DNA of 57,246 nt, from NCBI RefSeq assembly GCF_947624825.1, contig NZ_CANQLZ010000013.1:1-57246 (forward strand). The letters are read 5' to 3'. The notes under the pieces were generated by a model that searched no databases, was not told the origin of the DNA, and saw only the letters and a list, made by a program, of their open reading frames with translations. Both the position numbers and the translations under genes were made by a program. This DNA comes from an uncultured Acinetobacter sp. Lineage in GTDB: Bacteria > Pseudomonadota > Gammaproteobacteria > Pseudomonadales > Moraxellaceae. This document shows, piece by piece, positions 1 through 9,989 of the stretch; positions within the stretch are counted from its first letter, which is position 1; every line of letters starts with the position of its first letter.

Positions 1-158
1 ATACCAATTAACTCAGCAGAATAAGCCAAAAATTCAAATTATAAAGTCATTGGCTTAAACAGGATTCGGGTTAAGTAAGCTTAAATGACGCTTTGCTGAG
101 GTGTTAATATAACAAAATTGGGCTCACAAAAATTAATTAAGTACCTGAATAAAAACAA

Positions 159-188
159 AAAAGCGCCAAGTAAAATCTTGACGCTTTT
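159..188 (-). terminator. Intrinsic terminator after the nemA-like gene
   Basis: Inverted repeat with arms AAAAGCG-C-CAAG and CTTG-A-CGCTTTT, one internal mismatch and a 6-nt loop. On the minus strand it is followed by a T-rich run. It lies just downstream of the reductase stop. Positions 1-158 hold no gene or motif that I recognise. Confidence 0.7.
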
Positions 189-205
189 AATTTTATAATT
201 TTAAT

Positions 206-1264
206 TTAGTTTAAGCTTGGATAGTCGATATAGCCTTCTGCTACATCAGTCCCAATCATATTTTCAAGCTTTAATTCATTGAGTGGTGCATCTAATAATA
301 AACGCTCATATAAATCAGGATTGGCAATATAGGCTTTACCAAACGACACTGCATCGGCTTTGCCTGAAGCTAATAATTCAATCGCATCGGCACGGCTTAA
401 ACGCATATTGGCAATATATGGCACCCCATTAGAGCGCTGTTTCATATACTCAGAAATACTGTCTTCGGCAAGGTATTCACGGGTAAAGAAGAAAGCAATA
501 TTACGCTTGCCTAACTCCTCCATCACATAACCAAAGGTTTCACGTGGAGCCGCATCGCCCATATCGTGCTCATCACCACGTGGAGCTAAATGTACACCAA
601 CACGCCCTGCACCCCACACTTCAATTAAAGCATCGACCACTTCCAGTAAGAAGCGAGCACGATTTTCAACTGAACCACCATATTGGTCATCACGTAAGTT
701 GGTTGTGCTTTGTAAGAATTGATCTAATAAATAACCATTGGCTGCATGTACCTCTACACCATCAAAGCCTGCTTCTTTGGCATAAATTGCAGCTTGTTTG
801 TATTGTGCAACAATGGCCTGAATTTCAGATACATCTAATGGACGCGGTGCAACATATTCACGTTTTGGACGCAGTAAACTCACGTAACCGGCTTGTTGTA
901 CCTGACTGGCTGACACAGGTATTTCGCCATTGAGTAAATCTGGATGTGATACACGCCCCACATGCCAAAGCTGTGACACAATTAAGCTGCCTTTAGCATG
1001 TACAGCATCGGTCAATAATTTCCAACCCTCAACTTGAGCTTGGTTAAATAGCCCAGGGGTATTTAAGTAACCATTGGCTTGTTCTGAAATTACCGTGGCT
1101 TCAGCAATAATTAAACCGGCACTGGCACGTTGAGCATAGTACTCCGCCATCATTGCTGTTGGTACACGGTCTTTGGTCGCACGGCTACGGGTTAATGGTG
1201 CCATGACCACACGGTTTTTTAATTTAAGATCGCCAAGCGTTAAAGGAGCATTGAATTCAGCCAT
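206..1264 (-). CDS. nemA: Old yellow enzyme family alkene/N-ethylmaleimide reductase (NemA-like)
   Basis: FMN-dependent NAD(P)H reductase of the old yellow enzyme family, which reduces activated C=C bonds and nitro compounds. A TIM barrel of 352 residues. The active-site signature VEVHAANGYLLDQF has H173 and N176, the usual substrate-anion binding pair, followed by the family motif QYGGSVENR. An in-frame TTG lies 18 nt upstream, but the ATG at 1264 is preceded by GATGAGG at good spacing and starts MAEF, so I chose it. It lies 19 bp downstream of an ArsR regulator on the same strand, so the two are probably co-transcribed and controlled by that regulator. The symbol is by similarity; the substrate cannot be read from sequence. 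Confidence 0.9.
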   Translation of the reverse strand: MAEFNAPLTLGDLKLKNRVVMAPLTRSRATKDRVPTAMMAEYYAQRASAGLIIAEATVISEQANGYLNTPGLFNQAQVEGWKLLTDAVHAKGSLIVSQLWHVGRVSHPDLLNGEIPVSASQVQQAGYVSLLRPKREYVAPRPLDVSEIQAIVAQYKQAAIYAKEAGFDGVEVHAANGYLLDQFLQSTTNLRDDQYGGSVENRARFLLEVVDALIEVWGAGRVGVHLAPRGDEHDMGDAAPRETFGYVMEELGKRNIAFFFTREYLAEDSISEYMKQRSNGVPYIANMRLSRADAIELLASGKADAVSFGKAYIANPDLYERLLLDAPLNELKLENMIGTDVAEGYIDYPSLN

Positions 1265-1283
1265 AATTACCTCATCACTCAAT

Positions 1284-1589
1284 TTAAAGTGAGTGTTGTA
1301 AATGATTAATATAGTGCTGAATTAAGGCTTCGTTACGAGAAAAATACGACCATTGCCCATGCTTTTGTGCTTGGATTAAACCTGCTTGCTGTAATACCGA
1401 CAAATGATTTGACATGGTCGACTGGGATACATTGCCAAGGCGCTCAATTTGCCCTGCACACACACCACGTTCAAAATGACCACACTCTTCAGCCGGTAAA
1501 TATGCTGCTGGGTCTTTAAGCCACATTAAAATCTGCCGTCGCGTGGGATTCGCTAAGGCTTTAAAGATTAAATCAACATCCATAGACAT
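1284..1589 (-). CDS. ArsR-family helix-turn-helix regulator
   Basis: A 101-residue winged-helix repressor of the ArsR/SmtB family. The N-terminal part LIFKALANPTRRQIL and the recognition-helix region NVSQSTMSNHLSVLQQAGL (about residues 53-71) are typical. C36 and C44 fall between helix 1 and the HTH. I see no classic metal site such as ELCVCDL. Because it precedes an old yellow enzyme, I infer a sensor of reactive electrophiles or redox state using these cysteines, not a metal sensor. An AGAGGG ribosome site lies just upstream. A second ATG two codons in is also possible. A large palindrome at 1638-1677 is the obvious operator candidate. Confidence 0.88.
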   Translation of the reverse strand: MSMDVDLIFKALANPTRRQILMWLKDPAAYLPAEECGHFERGVCAGQIERLGNVSQSTMSNHLSVLQQAGLIQAQKHGQWSYFSRNEALIQHYINHLQHSL

Positions 1590-1637
1590 AGACCCTCTTC
1601 ACATTACACAAAGGCCTAATTCAGCGTTGTATTAATA

Positions 1638-1677
1638 TATCGTATTTTTTAGATATTAATATCTATTTTTTACGATA
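1638..1677. promoter_or_regulatory. 40-bp symmetric AT-rich palindrome, candidate ArsR operator
   Basis: The core AGATATTAATATCT (1651-1664) is a perfect 14-bp palindrome. Outer arms TATCGT (1638-1643) and ACGATA (1672-1677) are complementary and share the same centre, separated from the core by ATTTTTT on each side. It lies about 50-90 bp upstream of the ArsR start, where a self-regulating repressor would bind. The binding role is inferred from position and symmetry. Confidence 0.6.
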
Positions 1678-1713
1678 AACCATCAAAACACTGCATTAGA
1701 CCCTTGAAAAAAC

Positions 1714-2809
1714 TTATAGACCTTGTTTTAAGCTGGCTTCAATAAACTTATCTAAGTCACCATCTAAAACTGCACCTGTGTTGGAGTTTTCTACACCAGT
1801 ACGTAAGTCTTTAATACGTGAGTCATCTAAAACGTATGAACGAATTTGGCTGCCCCAACCAATATCAGACTTGGTATCTTCTAAGGCTTGAGCGGCATCG
1901 GTACGTTTTTTCATTTCCAATTCGTACAATTTTGCACGTAATTGCTTCCAAGCATGGTCACGGTTAGCGTGCTGTGAACGTTGGTTCTGACATGCCACAA
2001 CAATACCGGTTGGTGCATGCGTTAAACGTACCGCAGAGTCAGTTTTGTTAATATGCTGACCACCTGCCCCTGAGGCACGATAAGTATCGGTACGTACGTC
2101 GGCCGGATTAATATCAATTTCAATATTGTCATCCACTTCAGGCGACACAAACACCGCAGAGAATGAAGTATGACGACGGTTACCTGAGTCAAATGGTGAT
2201 TTACGCACTAGACGATGTACACCAGATTCGGTACGTAACCAACCGTATGCATACTCGCCTTCTACACGAATAGTCGCTGACTTAAGACCAGCCACATCAC
2301 CATCAGATTCTTCCATCACTTCAGCTTTAAAGCCATGACGCTCGATCCAACGTAAATACATACGTAGCAGCATAGATGCCCAATCTTGTGCTTCTGTACC
2401 ACCAGAACCGGCTTGAATTTCCACATAACATGGGTTTGGATCCATCGGGTTACTAAACATACGACGGAATTCAAGTTTAGCCAACTCTTCTTCAGCAGCG
2501 CTGAGCTCTGCTTGTACGTCAGCCAACATTTCTTCTTCATCTGCTTCAACCGCCAAATCAAGCATGGCTTGTGCATCTTCAAGTTGGTTGGTTAAACCAT
2601 CCAGCACATTGAGTACGTTTTCAAGCTCGCCTTTTTCTTTGGCCATGGCTTGAGCACGACTTTGATCATTCCAAATCGCAGGATCTTCTAACTCGCGTAG
2701 AACCTCTTCTAAACGCTCTTTCTTTAGATCGTAGTCAAAGATACCCCCGTAGTGTTTGACCACGGTCGTTTAAGTCTTTTAGCTGTACTAGATAAGGATT
2801 AATTTCCAC
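1714..2809 (-). CDS. prfB: Peptide chain release factor 2, programmed +1 frameshift
   Basis: RF2 terminates translation at UGA and UAA. Frame zero starts at GTG 2809 ([10 protein letters not shown]...) and runs 24 codons to an in-frame TGA at 2735-2737. The shift site reads CGG GGG TAT CTT TGA C, the conserved slippery CTT-TGA with an internal Shine-Dalgarno-like G run. A +1 shift gives ...[14 protein letters not shown] and a 364-residue product, against 365 in E. coli. The tripeptide SPF and the catalytic GGQ ([12 protein letters not shown]) are present. The residue four before GGQ is Ala, the form found in most bacteria, not the Thr of E. coli K-12. A plain open frame from 2763 would give a false N-terminus. 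Confidence 0.96.
2735..2749 (-). promoter_or_regulatory. RF2 autoregulatory frameshift site
   Basis: On the minus strand the bases are CGGGGGTATCTTTGA. The elements are a G run that pairs with anti-SD 16S rRNA, the slippery Leu codon CTT and the premature TGA followed by C. When RF2 is scarce the UGA is read slowly, ribosomes slip +1 and more RF2 is made. The mechanism is established for E. coli prfB; the match here is seen directly. Confidence 0.95.
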
Positions 2810-2849
2810 GTTCGTCTCTCAAACAAATGTAAGCGTTAAATAGCCAAAG

Positions 2850-2855
2850 ATTATA
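2850..2855 (-). promoter_or_regulatory. Candidate extended -10 promoter for prfB
   Basis: TATAAT on the minus strand, preceded by TGC, which gives an extended -10 element. The -35 region is poor, as is common for extended -10 promoters. It lies about 40 bp upstream of the GTG start. Confidence 0.55.
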
Positions 2856-3199
2856 GCACAGCCACCTTTTAGATTTTTAAATAGGCGGCAGATGCAACAT
2901 TTGCTAATTTAGCCGTAATTTTAACTGTTGTTGTCTTCATAATTTATTCTTAATTAGATACAAATGCGCATAATTTACGTGAATTCTTACAATTTCAAAT
3001 AAAAAATACATCTTTAAATAAAAGCCAGTCAAAAAATAAATCAATAAAAATCAAAGCCTAATAAAAATTAATTTACATAACATTACCAAGTTCACAAAAC
3101 GGTAACTTTGCAGAGATTGACGATATTTGAATATGCTCTAGACTAAAACTTGTAACAAGAAATTTATTATTTTAATCAGTTTCAGAGGGGTGGACATCC
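2856..3199. other. AT-rich gene-free stretch between prfB and the porin gene
   Basis: No open frame with gene-like features. It holds the divergent promoters. For the porin, a TTGACG (3117-3122) with a 16-bp spacer precedes TAGACT (3139-3144). The rest is A/T-rich sequence without clear repeats. Confidence 0.5.
3117..3144 (+). promoter_or_regulatory. Candidate sigma-70 promoter for the porin gene
   Basis: TTGACG, 16-bp spacer, TAGACT. This gives a leader of about 50 nt ending in a strong AGAGGGG ribosome site before the ATG at 3200. Confidence 0.5.
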
Positions 3200-3979
3200 A
3201 TGAAAAAATTAGCAATTGCATCTGCACTTCTTTCCGCTATTGCATTCACAGGCACAGCAACACATGCTTACCAAGCTGAAGTTGGCGGCTCTTTAGGTTA
3301 TGTTGACCCAGATCGCGGTAGTTCAGGCGAATCTTATGGTTTAAATGGTACTTACTACTTTAACCCTGTTCAAACACGCGATGCTCCACTGGCTGAAGCT
3401 GCTTATCTAGATCGTGCAAGCAACGTGAGTGCGCATGTTCAATTTGATGATGTAGGCGCTGCAGAAGAAACCAAATACGGTGTTGCAGGTGAATACTTTG
3501 TACCAAATTCTGATTTTTATTTAAGTGCTAATCTTGGTCGTACAGACGTAGAAGAGCGTGGTTATGCAGATGTAGATACCACAACCTTTGGTGCTGAAGT
3601 CGGTTATTTCTTTGCTCCAGGTTTGTTAGTTGCTGCAGGTCTTAAAGGCTATGACAATGACTTTACAGATGGTACAGATCCAACATTACGTGCTAAATAT
3701 GTAACTACATTAAGCAATGGTAAAGATATTAATTTAGAAGCCGGTGCTGCATTTGGTGATCTAGATGAATACCGTATTGCCGGTGATTACTACATCGACA
3801 AAACCTTTAGTGTTGGTGCTGATTATACTGATAATGACCTACAAGAAAGCAGCGAACTTGGCATTAAAGCCCGTAAGTTCTTTAATCCTCAATTAAGTGT
3901 TGAAGGTCGTGTAGGTTTTGGTGAAGTCAATACAGTTGACTACAACAAGTTTGGTCTGGCTGCGAAATATCGTTTCTAA
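3200..3979 (+). CDS. Outer-membrane beta-barrel, putative porin (Porin_7-like)
   Basis: A 259-residue exported protein. The signal peptide MKKLAIASALLSAIAFTGTA ends near THA (residue 23). The mature part is rich in alternating polar and hydrophobic stretches with many Gly, Tyr and Asp residues, and it ends in ...LAAKYRF with C-terminal Phe, the BAM recognition signature of outer-membrane barrels. It resembles the small putative porins (Porin_7) common in Acinetobacter. The substrate is unknown. A strong AGAGGGG ribosome site suggests high expression. It sits between prfB and recJ, which are neighbours in many gammaproteobacteria, and it runs opposite to both. Confidence 0.8.
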   Translation: MKKLAIASALLSAIAFTGTATHAYQAEVGGSLGYVDPDRGSSGESYGLNGTYYFNPVQTRDAPLAEAAYLDRASNVSAHVQFDDVGAAEETKYGVAGEYFVPNSDFYLSANLGRTDVEERGYADVDTTTFGAEVGYFFAPGLLVAAGLKGYDNDFTDGTDPTLRAKYVTTLSNGKDINLEAGAAFGDLDEYRIAGDYYIDKTFSVGADYTDNDLQESSELGIKARKFFNPQLSVEGRVGFGEVNTVDYNKFGLAAKYRF

Positions 3980-4001
3980 GCATTGACTCCACATTAAATT
4001 C

Positions 4002-4031
4002 AAAAAAACCGCGCCATGGCGCGGTTTTTTT
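4002..4031. terminator. Bidirectional terminator between porin gene and recJ
   Basis: A perfect 16-bp palindrome CCGCGCCATGGCGCGG flanked by A7 on the left and T7 on the right, so it works as an intrinsic terminator in both directions. The recJ stop codon overlaps its edge. Confidence 0.92.
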
Positions 4032-5733
4032 ATTGGCTTAAGTGAATAACTTTAAGCTGTAAACTCACCTGCCCATTAAATTCATTCCGATCAAGTTCAT
4101 AAACTAAATGTACCTGATCTTGCATAGGATCAAATTCATATTTGCTTGCTGCATTAAATGCAATCGCTTCGAGCACCTGTCCATGTTCTACAGCTAAACG
4201 TAGCTTTAAATGCACTTCTTTTAACCAACGAAAATCCACAATTTTAAAAGTCCCCTCAAACACAGGACTTGGGAATTTTTGTCCCCAAGGACTTAAATTT
4301 TTTAGTAAATCAACTGTATTTAAAGTGAGCTCTTGCGTGCTCAATTCACCATCGGTCCATAATACTGCTTGAAACAATTCTGCTTCATAAGTGGCAATTA
4401 AAGCTTCAAAACGTGTCTTAAACTCAGCAAAATGTTGCTTTTTAATGGTCAATCCTGCTGCCGCTGCATGTCCACCAAAATGCGTAACTAAGTGTGGATT
4501 TTGCTCTGCAAGCAGTTCAATCGCATCACGAATATGAATGCCGTCAATAGAACGTGCTGAACCTTTAATATGCACCCCATCTTCATCACAGGCAAAAACA
4601 ATACTTGGGCGATGAAACTGCTCTTTTAAACGCCCTGCTACAATGCCAATTACGCCTTGATGCCAGTGTGGTTCAAACAACACTAAAGCATGTGGTAAAT
4701 GCGCTTGATCAAGCTCAATTTGCTCAAGGGCGGTCATTGCATCTTGTTTGATTTTGCCTTCTACTTGACGTCGTTCTAGGTTTAATTGGGTCAGTTGCTC
4801 AGCTAATGGATAGGCTTGTTCTAAACTTGGCGCCAACAAACACTCAATGCCGATATCCATGGTTTCCATGCGTCCAGCAGCATTAATTCTTGGACCAATC
4901 ACAAAGCCTAAATCAGATGCTGACAGATGCGCGGCATCACGTTTAGCTAAATCAAGTAATGCCAAAATACCCGGGCGACATTGCTGCTGACGAATACGCT
5001 GTAAACCGGCATCAATTAAAATACGGTTGTTATAATCTAAACTTGCCACATCTGCATATGTGCCTAAAGCCACCAAATCTAAATACTGCACCATCGCCAC
5101 ATGGCTTTTGCCTTGTTGTTTACGTTGACTGGATAAATTTGCCAACACATAAAAAGCTACCCCCACCCCGGCTAAGGCTTTACTCGGAAAAGTACAACCT
5201 AATTGATTGGGATTCACTACAGCTTCAGCTTGCGGGGTCGGTTTAGTGGTCAGGTGATGATCGGTGATAATCACTTGCATGCCATGATCTTGCGCTTGTT
5301 GCACACCTTCATGGCTTGAAATACCGTTATCGACAGTAATTAATAGATCAGGCGTAAATTTTGCAAAGGCTAAATCGGCAATGGCAGGTGTTAAGCCATA
5401 ACCATACTTAAAACGATCTGGTACTAAATATTCAACATCAGCACCCATTTGGCGTAAAGCAAGCAGCATCAATGTAGTACTGGTTGCGCCATCGGCATCA
5501 TAATCACCCACAATCACAATTTTTTGCTGTTGATCAATGGCTTGATCCATTAAAGCAATCGCTTCTGCTAAACCTAACATGGTGGGTGCAAGTAAATGTT
5601 TAAGTTTAAGTTCTAACTCTTGAGTGGACTGCACCCCACGGCGCGCTAAGATTTTAGCCACCAAAGGCGACACGCCCTGAAAATTTTCAGGGCGTGTTAG
5701 AAATGGGCGTTGTTGAACAAGGATCTTGGTCAT
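4030..5733 (-). CDS. recJ: Single-stranded-DNA-specific exonuclease RecJ
   Basis: 5'-3' exonuclease acting in RecFOR recombination and mismatch repair. It is 567 residues long, as expected. The DHH phosphoesterase motifs are present in order: DYDADG (77-82), VDNG (134-137) and TDHH (157-160). A DHHA1-type FGGHAAAAG motif follows near residue 420. The ATG abuts the pdxH stop with no gap, which indicates translational coupling. It is the last gene of glmM-pdxH-recJ. Confidence 0.97.
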   Translation of the reverse strand: MTKILVQQRPFLTRPENFQGVSPLVAKILARRGVQSTQELELKLKHLLAPTMLGLAEAIALMDQAIDQQQKIVIVGDYDADGATSTTLMLLALRQMGADVEYLVPDRFKYGYGLTPAIADLAFAKFTPDLLITVDNGISSHEGVQQAQDHGMQVIITDHHLTTKPTPQAEAVVNPNQLGCTFPSKALAGVGVAFYVLANLSSQRKQQGKSHVAMVQYLDLVALGTYADVASLDYNNRILIDAGLQRIRQQQCRPGILALLDLAKRDAAHLSASDLGFVIGPRINAAGRMETMDIGIECLLAPSLEQAYPLAEQLTQLNLERRQVEGKIKQDAMTALEQIELDQAHLPHALVLFEPHWHQGVIGIVAGRLKEQFHRPSIVFACDEDGVHIKGSARSIDGIHIRDAIELLAEQNPHLVTHFGGHAAAAGLTIKKQHFAEFKTRFEALIATYEAELFQAVLWTDGELSTQELTLNTVDLLKNLSPWGQKFPSPVFEGTFKIVDFRWLKEVHLKLRLAVEHGQVLEAIAFNAASKYEFDPMQDQVHLVYELDRNEFNGQVSLQLKVIHLSQ

Positions 5734-6390
5734 TTAAGGCATCAGACGTTGTAGCTTCCAGTTGCCTTCAATTCTTTCATAAATTACCCGATCATGTAAG
5801 CGATTTGGTCGGCCTTGCCAAAACTCATAGTGCTCAGGCACTAAACGATAGCCACCCCAAAATTCAGGTTTTGGCAATTGAGCTTGGCTTGCCACTTGCT
5901 CTTGCAAAGTTTGGAAGCGATCTTGCAGCTCTTCACGACTGGCAATTACACCACTTTGCGGGGTACTAATATGCGCTGCAATTTGGCTTTCGCGCGGGCG
6001 CTTATGATAGTAATCTGTTGATTCTTGCTCAGAAATTTTCTCTACACCGCCTGAGATACGCACCTGACGTTCAAGTTCAGGCCAGTAAAATAAAATCTCT
6101 GCATAAGGATTGGCAGCTAAATCTAAGCCTTTTTGACTATCATAATTGGTATAAAAGTCATAACCTAGATCCGTTGCCCCACGTAACAATACAGTACGTA
6201 CATGTGGACGACCACGAACATCAGCTGTTGCAATCGACATAGCATATGGTTCATGTAATTGTGCCGATAAGGCTTGGTTAAACCACTGTAAAAACTGTTG
6301 ATGTGGGTCAGTGTGAACTTGACCTTCATGCAACTCACCTTTTTGATAGCTTAAACGCAGTTCACTTAAATCTTTAATTACATCAGTCAT
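5734..6390 (-). CDS. pdxH: Pyridoxamine 5'-phosphate oxidase
   Basis: FMN-dependent oxidase that makes pyridoxal 5'-phosphate from PNP or PMP. It is 218 residues, the normal length. FMN and substrate binding motifs seen include RGRPHVRTVLLR, YTNYDSQKG, SQIAAHIS and the C-terminal FWQGRPNRLHDR. An AAGGAA ribosome site overlaps the glmM stop 9 bp upstream. The stop codon TAA touches the recJ ATG. Confidence 0.97.
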   Translation of the reverse strand: MTDVIKDLSELRLSYQKGELHEGQVHTDPHQQFLQWFNQALSAQLHEPYAMSIATADVRGRPHVRTVLLRGATDLGYDFYTNYDSQKGLDLAANPYAEILFYWPELERQVRISGGVEKISEQESTDYYHKRPRESQIAAHISTPQSGVIASREELQDRFQTLQEQVASQAQLPKPEFWGGYRLVPEHYEFWQGRPNRLHDRVIYERIEGNWKLQRLMP

Positions 6391-6399
6391 GAGATTTCC

Positions 6400-7731
6400 T
6401 TAAGCAGCGTTGCTACGTACAGCGTCCGCTAAATGATTAGCTAAAGCGGTGACTTCGGCTAAGTCATCACCTTCAACCATCACGCGAATCACAGGTTCTG
6501 TACCTGATTTACGAATTAACAAACGACCACGACCTTTAAGCTGTTGTTCAGCTTGGTTAAATTCAGTCACCAAAGCCGGCACGTTGTAAGGGTCAAACAT
6601 GGCATCTAAACGCACATTGACCAATACATTTGGCAATAGTTTAAAGTCAGCGACCAATTCAGCTAAACTTTGCTGACGCTCGATCATTACAGTTAATACT
6701 TGCAATGCTGCAATAATCGCATCGCCTGTGGTGCTCTTATCTAAAGTGAGGATATGACCTGATGGCTCACCACCAGTTACCCAAGCATGTTGCTCTAAGC
6801 CTTGTAATACATAACGGTCACCGACTTTAGCACGTATAAATGGCACATTTTCTTGCTCTAAAGCCAATTCTAAAGCCATATTGCTCATGAGAGTGCCCAC
6901 AATACCCGCAGGTTTTTGCGTCGCTTTAGTGGCTAAAATATACAAAATATGGTCACCTGTGATTTCTTGACCGTTTTGGTCAATCATAATCACACGATCT
7001 GCATCACCATCAAAGGCAATACCTAAGTCGGCTTGATGTTCAAGCACAGCAGCTTTTAGGTTTTCAGGATGGGTTGAACCACAGTTTTCATTAATGTTTA
7101 AACCGTCAGGCTCATTAAAGATGGCAATGACTTTAGCGCCTAGCTCACGGAACACAGCAGGACCTACGCTGTAGGCTGAGCCATTGGCACAATCCACCAC
7201 GATTTTAAGATCATGCAAATCTAAATGGTACGGGAAAGTTGACTTACAAAATTCAATGTAACGACCGTTGGCATCTTTAACGCGTACGCTTTTACCTAAG
7301 TTGGCGGTATCTTCAATGATCAAGTCTTTTTCAAGTTCTTGATTAATTTCTTCTTGTAAGCTATCAGGTAGTTTTTTGCCTTCAGCTGAGAAGAACTTAA
7401 TGCCATTATCAAAATACGGGTTATGCGATGCTGAAATCACAATACCTAAACTTGCATGTAAAGCACGGGTTAAATGGGCAATCGCAGGGGTAGGTAACGG
7501 ACCCAACAAATGTACATAGACCCCAGCGGCATTTAGACCTGCTTGTAGAGCAGCTTCTAAAATATAACCTGATAAGCGGGTGTCTTTACCCATCACCACA
7601 ATAGGTTTTTTCTTTTTACTGTTACGTTTTAATACTTTACCCGCGGCAAAACCTAATTTTAAAGCAAATTCAGGGGTAATGGGTAAAACACCAAACTTAC
7701 CACGAATACCATCTGTTCCAAAATAACTCAT
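6400..7731 (-). CDS. glmM: Phosphoglucosamine mutase
   Basis: Interconverts glucosamine-6-phosphate and glucosamine-1-phosphate on the way to UDP-GlcNAc for peptidoglycan and lipid A. It is 443 residues. The phosphoserine loop [12 protein letters not shown] has the catalytic Ser at 102, the same number as in E. coli. The metal loop FDGDADRV and the C-terminal phosphate loop [11 protein letters not shown] are present. First gene of glmM-pdxH-recJ, separated from guaB by a terminator. Confidence 0.97.
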   Translation of the reverse strand: MSYFGTDGIRGKFGVLPITPEFALKLGFAAGKVLKRNSKKKKPIVVMGKDTRLSGYILEAALQAGLNAAGVYVHLLGPLPTPAIAHLTRALHASLGIVISASHNPYFDNGIKFFSAEGKKLPDSLQEEINQELEKDLIIEDTANLGKSVRVKDANGRYIEFCKSTFPYHLDLHDLKIVVDCANGSAYSVGPAVFRELGAKVIAIFNEPDGLNINENCGSTHPENLKAAVLEHQADLGIAFDGDADRVIMIDQNGQEITGDHILYILATKATQKPAGIVGTLMSNMALELALEQENVPFIRAKVGDRYVLQGLEQHAWVTGGEPSGHILTLDKSTTGDAIIAALQVLTVMIERQQSLAELVADFKLLPNVLVNVRLDAMFDPYNVPALVTEFNQAEQQLKGRGRLLIRKSGTEPVIRVMVEGDDLAEVTALANHLADAVRSNAA

Positions 7732-7810
7732 ATTCTGCTCGCTATATTTTTATTGCTGCATATTGGGCAGCACTTGGTTTTTAATGGCAAATACTTTATC
7801 ACCAAAATGT

Positions 7811-7840
7811 AAAAAAGCCGTCATTTTATGACGGCTTTTT
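7811..7840 (-). terminator. Intrinsic terminator after guaB
   Basis: Stem AAAAAGCCGTCAT / ATGACGGCTTTTT with a 3-nt loop and T run on the minus strand, 25 bp downstream of the guaB stop. Confidence 0.9.
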
Positions 7841-7864
7841 CAATCTCTAGGTTAAGTTAACACA

Positions 7865-9358
<1,494 letters not shown>

Positions 9359-9360
9359 CT

Positions 9361-9366
9361 ATTATA
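9361..9366 (-). promoter_or_regulatory. Candidate -10 element for guaB
   Basis: TATAAT on the minus strand, 30 bp upstream of the guaB ATG. A -35 match at 17 bp (TGAATA) is weak. Confidence 0.45.
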
Positions 9367-9504
9367 AACAAAATTTTGGCTTTTATTCATTTAAATTTAC
9401 ATAAAGAGTCGAAAAATAATTCTATCTTGCTGAATAGTTTATAAGTTTAGTTAAAACAAACCCTTATTTCTGATGGTCTTTTTCATTCTTTTTTCAATTT
9501 AGCC

Positions 9505-9528
9505 AAGGGCAAAGCAAGCTTTGCCCTT
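9505..9528 (-). terminator. Strong hairpin after the Cys-cluster gene
   Basis: AAGGGCAAAG CAAG CTTTGCCCTT, a 10-bp perfect stem starting 4 bp after the stop at 9533. No T run follows directly on either strand, so it may stabilise the 3' end more than terminate. Confidence 0.45.
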
Positions 9529-9532
9529 AAAT

Positions 9533-9898
9533 TTAACATACTTGATCGAAATCTTCATCGTTGGTGGCAGGGCGTGTATCAATATTGATCAATGGGATCA
9601 TGTTGTGCACCGCACGGGCTTTATTACACTGTGCATCGCCTGCTTGTACTTCTTGGCAGCTTGAGCTACGAACACTGTATACGCCACAACTTACCGCTAC
9701 GCCAATGTCACCTTGTAATGCAATACAGCGCGGCTTGGCCTGATTGGTGCCTACCATACAGCTATATACAGGAGTTACCGGTTCTGTGTAATGCTCAGGC
9801 AGATTTAAACCCTCTGCCCAATAAAAAGAAACACGAAAGTGCGCACAACACGCACCACAACTCAAACATGAATCTTCGCTTACCGATTGCGATAACAT
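9533..9898 (-). CDS. YkgJ/UPF0153 family cysteine-cluster protein
   Basis: A 121-residue cytoplasmic protein of unknown function. The N-terminal motif CLSCGACCAHFRV (CxxCxxCC) and four further cysteines (in SCMVG, RCIAL, SCGVY, SCQEV) match the zinc- or iron-chelating YkgJ family (CxxCxxCC domain). An in-frame TTG 24 nt upstream exists, but the ATG at 9898 has an AAGAG site upstream and fits the family's short N-terminus. It is downstream of guaB on the same strand orientation but separated by about 200 bp from guaB's promoter region, so it is probably a single-gene unit. Confidence 0.75.
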   Translation of the reverse strand: MLSQSVSEDSCLSCGACCAHFRVSFYWAEGLNLPEHYTEPVTPVYSCMVGTNQAKPRCIALQGDIGVAVSCGVYSVRSSSCQEVQAGDAQCNKARAVHNMIPLINIDTRPATNDEDFDQVC

Positions 9899-9989
9899 TT
9901 TTTTAGCTCTTTTCGTCTGCAACTTCTTGGACGGAAAAGTTTAAAAAAACTGTTTTTCTCAATCAATATTTTTTTATGATCTATTGGTC

